Source: Nitrospirota bacterium (lineage in GTDB: Bacteria; Nitrospirota; Thermodesulfovibrionia; UBA6902; DSMQ01). Taken from it: a DNA stretch of 46,817 nucleotides. Positions 8,191 through 16,473 of this stretch are shown piece by piece. The notes under the pieces are model-generated. The model did not search any database. It was given only the letters and a program-made list of their open reading frames with translations, and was not told where the DNA came from. Position numbers and translations under genes: made by a program. Location of the stretch: the NCBI GenBank assembly GCA_016208855.1, contig JACQXF010000079.1:1-46817 (forward strand), given 5' to 3'. The number at the start of each line of letters is the position of its first letter. Positions within the stretch are counted from its first letter, which is position 1.

Positions 8191-10704
8191 TTGGATGTAT
8201 GGAGAAATGGGATGTCGCATAACAATTACATCTTTTCCCTCGGCGGATATGACGTTGAGATGGTTGAAATCAAGAATATCCTTGAATCAAAAGGGCTGAG
8301 ATTTTACGACAAAAATCTCTCATGGAGTAATGCTTCTTTATCTGCATACAAAGATGAGATTGGCAAAATCCCCTCTGATGCGATTCCGATTTTTATTGAA
8401 CTCAAGCTTGATTGTCCTTATCCTGAGAGGTCGATAATTATTGACCACCATGATGAAAAAGCGGGTAAGCGCCAAAAAACATCCATTGAACAGGTAGCCG
8501 AGTTACTCAAAATAGAATTAAACAGGAAGCAGCAGCTAATCAGTGCCAATGACAGAGGACACATCAGAGCAATGAAAAAAATGTGCGCTACTGATGTGGA
8601 AATAGCTGAAATCAGGGCATTGGACAGAAAGGCTCAAGGCGTTACAGATCAAGATGAGAAGTTTGCAGAGGAGTCAATTAAAAAGTGTCTTGAAGAGGTA
8701 GCCGATAACGCTGTAATAGTGAACAGTTCAACCAACAAAACATCTGCTGTTTTCGACCGCCTGTACGATAAATACAAACACATCTTTATTTTTACCCTTG
8801 ATGGTGAGATGAATTATTCGGGAACTGGAGAGGTTGTTAATCGGTTAGCTGATGAGTATAAAAAAAAGCAGGAGAAAGACACCTCAATAGAATTCTGGTT
8901 CGGCGGGAATCTGCCTGATTACGGTTTTTTTGGAACAAAGACGCATCTTGGTAAAGAGGAGATAAAAGAGATGGTCAAAATTAATGACAAAAAGATCATC
9001 TCCCAGCATATCTTCATGTTCCCGTTCAGGATAACCCCTAAAACCATAAATGGGAACTCATCTCCCGTCATTCCAGCTTGTCTGGAATCTTTCTCTAAAA
9101 ATAAAAAGAAGAAATCGTCTGCTGATGTAAATATGTGCGAGGTTATTCAATCAGTTGAAGCTGGAGGATGGCATTATAAGCCATACACAGTAGACACCGC
9201 TGCACATTACAGCGAGTATTACTATTTCTATGAATATGTTCAAAAGGCGATATTTGACCAAAGAGATATTGATGAAATTAAAGATTTTTTTAAGCAAGAT
9301 AAAAATCCAGACGTCATCTCGTATTACTTTGAACGCCCTGTAGCTAATGATTCTATAATGAGGATTCACATTAAAAGAGATGATAATGGGAAGCAGATAT
9401 GCTTTCATTATGATTTAACAATCCAACATATTTCATTAAGGCTTTTCTCTACAGACATCGGTATACTTACAATTGAACTCTATAATCACGAACATCCATC
9501 ATTTCAAGACGTTCTCTATATTAATGAATACGGCAGGAGGATTTATCCTCAATTCCTTCCTGATGATCGTGATATAAATATAGTTAAGGATAGCTTTCTT
9601 GCTGACGAAATAGTGTTTAAACTTGGTGAGATTGATTCTGTTGAGGATTTTTGCCCACCTAAAAAATACTTAGAAGGGAAATCTGAAAGGAAATTGGTTG
9701 TAGCAGACTATATCACAAAACTACTGGGTGATAACTTCACAACAAGATATAACTTTATCCCTATTATTGATGATAGGATGTTTAATGTATGCTGGTATGC
9801 TAATGCTGAACTTATTAAGGAATTGCAAAGGGAAGAATGCTTTACTGGCAAATATAAATATGAAACCTCTGATGAATGGTATAGCCTTGTCTTTATAGAT
9901 AACTCTGTCAAGAGTGTTTCAGCAGGCGGCAGGATGAAGCAGGACTTGATAAAACAGTTTACATATTCCAGATGGATTCACAAAGGAACTCTTTTCGGCA
10001 TCACACGCTACAGCTTGATGTGTTTAACCAACTCTACATTTGATTTTTTACGACATCACATGGAAAGGATATATTACCAGATGGCGATAATCCTCCTTGC
10101 TCAGAGGGCATCAATACTGAAATTTTCTGATGATGTCTCAGAAATCAGCGGCAAAATAGAGGGCATGAAAGGCAAGGATAAACAAAAAGAGGTTGAAAAG
10201 ATTGCAGATGATGTCAGAAAACTCCACTCTTCTTTTATCCGCTTTGTAAACAGACTATGGTTTACTGAGGTAACCCCGCAAGAGCAGGGGATTGAGATGT
10301 ATAATATGGCTGTTAAGAATATGGGGTTAAAAGAGCAATTGGATGAACTCCGGCATGAGATAAAGGAGTTGTATGAATTTGTAGATATGCAGTATGAGAA
10401 GATAAAGGCAGAGGATGACAGAAGAATAAACAAGACACTTTCAAGATTGAATTGGCTCGTTGTTATCTTTCTGCCAATAACGATTGTTTCGGGTTTACTT
10501 GGGATGAATATTTACACAACAAATGAAATCCCGGATATTATAAGCGTTCTTAATGAATTTTTTAATGTAGATATACATTATCAGAGGCTTTTTATTTTGA
10601 TTGCCCCCACACTACTTATCTATTTGCTCATTTTTGCTTGGTTCTTATGTCAAAAAATATATATTAAAATCAAAGAAAGGGTAACTGCTGTAAAATTAAA
10701 CTAA
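8191..10704 (+). CDS. DHH phosphodiesterase (NrN/NrnA-like) fused to CorA-type membrane protein; predicted type III CRISPR ancillary effector
   Basis: N-term 'RSIIIDHHDEKAGKRQKTSIEQVAELL' (DHH motif), 'ISANDRGHI', 'NYSGTGEVVNRLA'. C-term long helices, TM1 'LVVIFLPITIVSGLLGMNIY' (GMN motif) and TM2. Start may be ATG 8212. Confidence 0.8.
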   Translation: MDVWRNGMSHNNYIFSLGGYDVEMVEIKNILESKGLRFYDKNLSWSNASLSAYKDEIGKIPSDAIPIFIELKLDCPYPERSIIIDHHDEKAGKRQKTSIEQVAELLKIELNRKQQLISANDRGHIRAMKKMCATDVEIAEIRALDRKAQGVTDQDEKFAEESIKKCLEEVADNAVIVNSSTNKTSAVFDRLYDKYKHIFIFTLDGEMNYSGTGEVVNRLADEYKKKQEKDTSIEFWFGGNLPDYGFFGTKTHLGKEEIKEMVKINDKKIISQHIFMFPFRITPKTINGNSSPVIPACLESFSKNKKKKSSADVNMCEVIQSVEAGGWHYKPYTVDTAAHYSEYYYFYEYVQKAIFDQRDIDEIKDFFKQDKNPDVISYYFERPVANDSIMRIHIKRDDNGKQICFHYDLTIQHISLRLFSTDIGILTIELYNHEHPSFQDVLYINEYGRRIYPQFLPDDRDINIVKDSFLADEIVFKLGEIDSVEDFCPPKKYLEGKSERKLVVADYITKLLGDNFTTRYNFIPIIDDRMFNVCWYANAELIKELQREECFTGKYKYETSDEWYSLVFIDNSVKSVSAGGRMKQDLIKQFTYSRWIHKGTLFGITRYSLMCLTNSTFDFLRHHMERIYYQMAIILLAQRASILKFSDDVSEISGKIEGMKGKDKQKEVEKIADDVRKLHSSFIRFVNRLWFTEVTPQEQGIEMYNMAVKNMGLKEQLDELRHEIKELYEFVDMQYEKIKAEDDRRINKTLSRLNWLVVIFLPITIVSGLLGMNIYTTNEIPDIISVLNEFFNVDIHYQRLFILIAPTLLIYLLIFAWFLCQKIYIKIKERVTAVKLN
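9070..9088. repeat. small palindromic repeat inserted in-frame in the DHH-CorA linker
   Basis: cccgtcATTCCAGcttgtCTGGAATctttc: 7-bp arms and 5-nt loop, resembling common 'GTCATTCC...GGAAT' intergenic palindromes. Confidence 0.5.
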
Positions 10705-11093
10705 TGGATATTCAAAGAGTCAAAAATTACTGGGTAGTAGAGGCAGAAGATGCCCTGCGAGTGATGCATCATTTATACGAGAAGGATGACTACTCGTATG
10801 CCCTGTTTTTTGGTCATCTTGCGATAGAAAAAATCCTGAAAGCCCTTTATGTTATTCGGAACAAGGAACATGCTCCTTACAGCCATAATCTTGAACGCTT
10901 GGCTGCGCTTTCCGGCATTGAATTAACTGACGATATAAGCAGCCAGCTTGAGAAAATTTCCCGTTATAATATTGAATCCAGATATCCTGATGATAAGCGA
11001 GAATTCAGAAAGCTATGTACAGAGGAGTTTACCAAAAATGAACTATCACAAATAGAGGAGATTTTTAAATGGCTAAGGTCAATGCTGATGTAA
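10704..11093 (+). CDS. HEPN domain protein
   Basis: 'YALFFGHLAIEKILKALYVIRNKEHAPYSHNLERLA...YNIESRYPDDKREFRKLC' is typical HEPN. Confidence 0.85.
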   Translation: MDIQRVKNYWVVEAEDALRVMHHLYEKDDYSYALFFGHLAIEKILKALYVIRNKEHAPYSHNLERLAALSGIELTDDISSQLEKISRYNIESRYPDDKREFRKLCTEEFTKNELSQIEEIFKWLRSMLM

Positions 11094-11407
11094 TGGATAA
11101 GGCGCGTCAATTTCTTCTTGTGCTGAAAGAGCAGGGCATTAATATTATAGCAGCCTATCTTTTTGGCTCTTATGCGAAAGGAAATCCCCATAAATGGAGC
11201 GATATTGATATAGCTGTAGTGTCGCCTGATTTTTCATTAAGCAGATTTGAGAACAGCCTGTTTCTTATGAAGATTGCATCAAAAATTGATGTGTCTATTG
11301 AGCCGGTTGCATATAATCCTGAATCTTTCATTGACGAAGACCCGCTTGTATGGGAGATAAAAAAATCAGGCATACCATTGGAGATTAAACATGGAATTAA
11401 TCGTTAA
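11069..11407 (+). CDS. MNT-type nucleotidyltransferase
   Basis: 'IIAAYLFGSYAKGNPHKWSDIDIAVVSPDF'; overlaps the upstream HEPN gene. Confidence 0.87.
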   Translation: MAKVNADVMDKARQFLLVLKEQGINIIAAYLFGSYAKGNPHKWSDIDIAVVSPDFSLSRFENSLFLMKIASKIDVSIEPVAYNPESFIDEDPLVWEIKKSGIPLEIKHGINR

Positions 11408-11516
11408 ACTCAAACAACACACGCCGATAATCCACTTTCAGTGGGACCAGAAAGGCGCGACCCTGCGAGCTACGGAACTGAAGCCGAATCCTATTTGGAA
11501 AGAAGTTAACAAATAA
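11391..11516 (+). pseudogene. truncated N-terminus of a CRISPR RAMP-type protein (41 aa)
   Basis: MELIVKLKQHTPIIHFQWDQKGATLRATELKPNPIWKEVNK*. The 'LKQHTPxIHFQ..GATLRATELKP' start resembles the N-terminus of large type III RAMP proteins (recall). Sits directly upstream of cas10. Confidence 0.5.
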
Positions 11517-11517
11517 T

Positions 11518-12978
11518 ATGAAAGGTGAGGATATGGAGAACTATTATCTACGTGTTGAAGCCGTAAATTTTACTTATTTTATCTACGATACTGATAAGAT
11601 TCAGCCAATGCGCGGCGGGAGCTACCTGCTGCTTGAAAGTGTTGCCAGTCTCGCTGGACAGAAGATTAACGGAATTGAGTTGAAGAAAATAATGGCGGGG
11701 GCGAGCATTGGCTTATTTTCTTTTAAGATTGCAGATGGTAACAAGGCTGGAGATATTGTCGCAGGAGTGAGAAAAATATTAAGTGACAAGACTGGGGGGC
11801 ACGCCACATTTGTAGTTGATGTGCTTAAGTCAATTAACAATTTTGAACGTGACAATGAGACCATTACGGCTATGAATAGATGGCAGCAGTTTCAGCAGCC
11901 AACCCTTGTGCTTCCCCAAAAAGAAGCTGAAAATAAGTGTTCTTATGACGGGGTAAGGCCGGGGGAGACATCCGTTCCTACTGCTGAAGGGGTTAAAGAG
12001 GTTTCATCCTCTGTTAAATTTAGGATGGATGAGGGAAAAAAAGAATTAAAAAAAAGGATATATCAACGAATACTTAAAGACGGTGAATTCAAAGAAGAAT
12101 TTACTGACGACCTTGGAGCGCTTTCGTGCATCTCTGACAAAGGGAATCTAAACAACAAGATGGCTTTTATTTATTTTGACGGAAATAAATTCTCAAAGAT
12201 TAGAGCCAATAAATGCACAAAGGAGGAAACACTCGCAGCCTTTAGCGAACGTGTGGAGGAGCGCCGAAAAGAGTTTCTCTGCGAGCTTATCAAAAAGGCA
12301 CAGGCAGAGCCTGATTTTAAAAACAACGACGCTATACGACTTGAAACGCTCCTATGGGGCGGGGATGAGTTTGAGATTGTGGTGCCTGCATGGAAGGGTT
12401 GGGATGTTTTGCGGTTGTTTTACAAGTGCATGAGCAATGCAGAATTTGACGGTGTTAATTTGACCCATGCGGGAGGCGTTATCTTCAGTAATCACAAGGC
12501 GCCGATCCGTCAGATCAGGAATATGGCTCGTAAGCTTGCGGATATGGCAAAGGATAAACTTCCCCCGGATTTTAAAAGCCTTAATCATAATAAACACGAT
12601 ATTGCTCTCTACATTATCATGGAGTCTTTCGATACGGTTGGACCGGATGTCAAGGATTTTGTAAGGCGATATTATGGGGACGGCTGTTATGACGATTTTT
12701 ATTTGACCTCTGACCGAATGGATAATATAAATGAAGCATTATCCCTTATGAAGAAAAACGGCTTCCCCCGCAATAAGATATTTGAGATTATACGCATTAT
12801 AAAGGGCAATCTACCTCAACAGAACGACAAGATTGATACTGTGCTTATAAAGGCTCTTTCTGAAGTTGAGGAGCAAGATAAGGTTTGTGCTGCAATTGAA
12901 AAAGTAATAGAAGGTAATTATCATCGCTGGCTTATGATTGCCGATCTATGGGACTATGCAGGGAGGGAACATGCTTAA
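11518..12978 (+). CDS. cas10: Cas10-like protein (Palm domains, no HD domain)
   Basis: Palm1-like 'YFIYDTDKIQPMRGGSYLLLES'; Palm2 'AFIYFDGNKFSKI'...'LLWGGDEFEIVVPA'...'THAGGVIFSNHKAPIRQIRNMARKLADMAK'. 486 aa with no N-terminal HD. Probable start ATG 11533. Confidence 0.75.
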   Translation: MKGEDMENYYLRVEAVNFTYFIYDTDKIQPMRGGSYLLLESVASLAGQKINGIELKKIMAGASIGLFSFKIADGNKAGDIVAGVRKILSDKTGGHATFVVDVLKSINNFERDNETITAMNRWQQFQQPTLVLPQKEAENKCSYDGVRPGETSVPTAEGVKEVSSSVKFRMDEGKKELKKRIYQRILKDGEFKEEFTDDLGALSCISDKGNLNNKMAFIYFDGNKFSKIRANKCTKEETLAAFSERVEERRKEFLCELIKKAQAEPDFKNNDAIRLETLLWGGDEFEIVVPAWKGWDVLRLFYKCMSNAEFDGVNLTHAGGVIFSNHKAPIRQIRNMARKLADMAKDKLPPDFKSLNHNKHDIALYIIMESFDTVGPDVKDFVRRYYGDGCYDDFYLTSDRMDNINEALSLMKKNGFPRNKIFEIIRIIKGNLPQQNDKIDTVLIKALSEVEEQDKVCAAIEKVIEGNYHRWLMIADLWDYAGREHA

Positions 12979-14740
12979 AAAGGCGACTATTAATATAACT
13001 CTGGGTATTCAGGGACCGATTCTCTGCAAGGCAACAGCTCCTTCTTCATGGGGAATAGACGCAACTTTTGATCGCGACTACAAGGGCATTCCATATATAG
13101 ACCGCAGTCATATCAAGGGCAAACTTAAAGAAGCCCTCAAGGAGCTTGGAACTGATGAAGCTAACCTTTATAGATGGCTTGGTGAAGAGCACAGTGACGG
13201 CGGTATGCTTATAATCTCTGATTTTTATTGTGTAGATAGCCCTACTGCTGTCCGCTATGACAATAGGCTCACGCGTACAAAGAGAGACAGGGTGCGTGGC
13301 GTTGTTGATGACACAGCGCTTCTTTCAATGGAAAATGCGTTCCCATTGAAAAATATGCCTTACAACTGGAATGGCTGCATAGAGTTTATCGCTGATGATA
13401 ATAGCATACAAGGTATTTACACGGAGATTGTAGCTGGTCTTAAATGGATTACTGCCGTTGGCGCTGAAAAAACAGTGGGTTTTGGGAAAATAGTGAGTGT
13501 AGAATCAGAAGAACCGAAGATAGAAGACTTGAGCTTTCCTGATCCTTTGCCGACAGCAAATCCGCCTGAGGAATGGTTTACTGTAACTATAGAGGCTGAA
13601 GATCCTCTCTTGATTGGCGGGGTTCAAAGGGCTGCAAATTACCGTGAGTCGGAAAGCATCATTCCAGGCGGCATGATAAAAGGTGCCCTTGCTGCAACAC
13701 TCAATAGGCTCTGTGGCGTTGATAAAGTATCAACCTCTATAAATAAAGAAAATACTAAGGTGTCAGAGCACTACAAGGCTCTGTCAGAACACTTTTCCAA
13801 AATACGATTTACCCATGCGTTTCCGACAACAGGCGACACAAGGCCGGTTGTTATCCCGTATTCGGCGGTTGCTGAGGGCAATAACTTTTATGATGTGGCT
13901 CTTAATGAAGGTGTTAAGCTTGTCAACGACAAGGCTCCAGTCTTTCAAACAGACTGGAAGAATTATCCCGACAATTTTGGATGGGCAATCCCGCGTTGTA
14001 TAGCAAAAACACGGACCGGCATTGACGGAAACCTTCGCAGGGCGGAAGACAACATGATGTTTACCTATCAATATGTCTGTCCTGTTGACAGCAAAAACAA
14101 CAAGATAATATGGTATGGGCTTGTCCATCTGCCAAATGATGACAGAGGCGCACTTCACACTGAACTTATAGATGCAGTGCAAAGGATTACCCGAATGGGC
14201 AAGAGAAGAAGCAAGGTCAAGGTGTCCATAACGCCGGGCAAATGTGGACATGCACAGATAGAAAATGGCGCTATTGCCAAAGATAGTGTCGTTATTGTCT
14301 CATTACAATCAGATGCTCTTATGGTAAATCCTTATGATATGCTGAAAAAGCAACAGACCGCAAAAGAACTGCATAAGCTGTATTGGGGAATTGCATCCGG
14401 TAATTCTATGGAGATGGTTAGATTCTTTGCACATCAAAAACTTCTTGGAGGTTATATAGTGCGGAAGCATGGCGGCAAATACTATCCATTTTCTCTTACC
14501 GGAGCCGGAAGCGTGTTTGTGCTGAAAGTTTCTAATGAAAATACTGCAAAGGGAAAAATAGATGAATGGAAAACCAATGGGCTTCTATTGCCTGAGTGGG
14601 CAAAAACAACATATAAAAAACACGGCAAAGAGTTATGGGAAACTTGCCCCTTTGTCCAAGAAAACGGTTATGGTGAGGTTATGGTAAATCTCAAATGGCA
14701 TTTTGCCAATCGCATTGACAATGCAGGAGGTGCAAAATGA
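12971..14740 (+). CDS. type III CRISPR RAMP protein, probably two RAMP/Cas7-like domains
   Basis: Two modules: 'IPYIDRSHIKGKLKEAL...KWITAVGAEKTVGFGKI' and 'DPLLIGGVQRAANYRESESIIPGGMIKGALAATL'. Start chosen at ATG 12971. Confidence 0.8.
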   Translation: MLKKATINITLGIQGPILCKATAPSSWGIDATFDRDYKGIPYIDRSHIKGKLKEALKELGTDEANLYRWLGEEHSDGGMLIISDFYCVDSPTAVRYDNRLTRTKRDRVRGVVDDTALLSMENAFPLKNMPYNWNGCIEFIADDNSIQGIYTEIVAGLKWITAVGAEKTVGFGKIVSVESEEPKIEDLSFPDPLPTANPPEEWFTVTIEAEDPLLIGGVQRAANYRESESIIPGGMIKGALAATLNRLCGVDKVSTSINKENTKVSEHYKALSEHFSKIRFTHAFPTTGDTRPVVIPYSAVAEGNNFYDVALNEGVKLVNDKAPVFQTDWKNYPDNFGWAIPRCIAKTRTGIDGNLRRAEDNMMFTYQYVCPVDSKNNKIIWYGLVHLPNDDRGALHTELIDAVQRITRMGKRRSKVKVSITPGKCGHAQIENGAIAKDSVVIVSLQSDALMVNPYDMLKKQQTAKELHKLYWGIASGNSMEMVRFFAHQKLLGGYIVRKHGGKYYPFSLTGAGSVFVLKVSNENTAKGKIDEWKTNGLLLPEWAKTTYKKHGKELWETCPFVQENGYGEVMVNLKWHFANRIDNAGGAK

Positions 14741-16473
14741 GCGGGATGCTTAAGGGCGGAACTTTTACAAACCGCTATGTGTTCAAGGCTCAGATAACTG
14801 CCTTATCTCCTTTACATATAGGTTCTGGAGAGATGATAGAAAGGACGGGATTGGAGGATGATAAAAATAAACTGCTCCAAATTTCTGGTGTTATTGTTGA
14901 CGGAGGAAATCAGCCTAAGCCATACATCCCCGGCAGCAGTCTGCGAGGGGTAATGCGCGATTGGCTGAGGGATGTATGGGGAGAGACAGATAGGGAACAT
15001 GATGAATTAAAAGAAAAGATTAATCCGCTAATTGAGAATGCTAAAAAGAAGAATGCCAAGCCTGAAGAAATTTCAAAAGAGATTGCCGGTATTATCACAA
15101 CAAACGAGCAGCGTTTGGAACTCCTCTTCGGCTCTGCCTTTGCCGAAGGCAAAATAGAGGTCTGGGACGCTCCCTGCGCATCTCATGTTAATACGCCAAC
15201 TAACAATACGTGGAGCGGCTGGAAGAAAGACTGCCTGACTTATGTTGCAAAATCAGTAGCGATTAACCCTAAGACAGGGACCGCCGAGGATAAGAAGCTT
15301 TATAATTTTGAGCTTGTCCCGGAAGGGGCATGTTTTGGTATCACATTGACCGGACAAAACCTGAGCGATAAAGATGTGGCTCTCATTTTACACGCATTAG
15401 ACGGCTTTGAACATTTTACATCACCGCTTGCCCTCGGCTCAATGACGAAACGCGGCTTTGGGAGATTCTCTCTTTGTAACCTTACGGTGTACCGTCTGGT
15501 AAAAAATGAAAAGAGGGATGACATTAAAACATGGAAGGAATTCTGTGCAAAGGATAATCTTGCCGGATACGATAGTATTTGCAGGGAAACATTTAAAATA
15601 AAAGACAAGTCTGAAATTGAACGGCTCAAAAACCTTATTATATGCCCGGCATCAACCTCTGTGCATTTAAGAACAGACTGGACATTGAATCTTGAAACAC
15701 CTCTTGTAGTGAGAAGCGGGAGCAGTTTTGCATGGGAAAATGCAGCCGAGAAGAAGACAAGAAATTACAAGATGAAATACATGTGGGGCCATAAAGCAAA
15801 TAAGCAGAATGACGAGCATGACATAGGAGATATCTATTTCAGTATCAGAATTGAAGGCGACAAGGCGGTGCCATACTACCACATCCCGTCAAGCAGTATT
15901 CGCGGCTCTTTGAGGGAATGGACGATTAAACATCTCCTGCCAGAGGATTGGTGGGATATTGAAAAGGGACTCAAAAAACATGCTGAAAAGAATGACGATT
16001 CCTACAAGTCCTTGCCGCGATACCTTGATGATATACTTTTACTTTTTGGCTTTGTAGTAAAAACCTGCGATAAAAAATTAGATGAGAAATATACCTGCGC
16101 CGGTCGGCTCATCATAGAAGTGTCACCGCTTGTAGGAAACTATCCACAACCTGATGTGGATGGGACATGGAATAATAATATTAACAATCCGAATAATTAC
16201 GGACCCACAAATGCTAAACGGCATATCAAAACCCGCAATCCCCTTGACCGCATTACCAATGCGGCTAAAGAAAAAGGGTTGCACAGCGGTCTTGAATTTT
16301 CAAAAGGTCAGTCCTTCACGGTTAGGCTTACTGTTGAAAATCCAACTGATTTTGATAGAGAACTTATTGACTGGTGGTGCAACGAGATAAATACGGGCAT
16401 GATCCGCTTCGGTGGTCTTTCAAGTATTGGACGGGGCAGAGTAACTGCTCAGGAGGTACAAGATGTCAAGTAA
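14737..16473 (+). CDS. type III CRISPR RAMP protein, two RAMP domains
   Basis: 'LSPLHIGSGEMIERTG...YIPGSSLRGVMRDWL...LGSMTKRGFGRF' and 'LNLETPLVVRSGS...YHIPSSSIRGSLREW...IRFGGLSSIGRGRV'. Confidence 0.85.
   Translation: MSGMLKGGTFTNRYVFKAQITALSPLHIGSGEMIERTGLEDDKNKLLQISGVIVDGGNQPKPYIPGSSLRGVMRDWLRDVWGETDREHDELKEKINPLIENAKKKNAKPEEISKEIAGIITTNEQRLELLFGSAFAEGKIEVWDAPCASHVNTPTNNTWSGWKKDCLTYVAKSVAINPKTGTAEDKKLYNFELVPEGACFGITLTGQNLSDKDVALILHALDGFEHFTSPLALGSMTKRGFGRFSLCNLTVYRLVKNEKRDDIKTWKEFCAKDNLAGYDSICRETFKIKDKSEIERLKNLIICPASTSVHLRTDWTLNLETPLVVRSGSSFAWENAAEKKTRNYKMKYMWGHKANKQNDEHDIGDIYFSIRIEGDKAVPYYHIPSSSIRGSLREWTIKHLLPEDWWDIEKGLKKHAEKNDDSYKSLPRYLDDILLLFGFVVKTCDKKLDEKYTCAGRLIIEVSPLVGNYPQPDVDGTWNNNINNPNNYGPTNAKRHIKTRNPLDRITNAAKEKGLHSGLEFSKGQSFTVRLTVENPTDFDRELIDWWCNEINTGMIRFGGLSSIGRGRVTAQEVQDVK

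Noticed and set aside
8191-10704. Considered an ordinary CorA magnesium transporter
   Set aside because: The N-terminal DHH domain and position in a type III CRISPR island argue against a housekeeping Mg2+ transporter.
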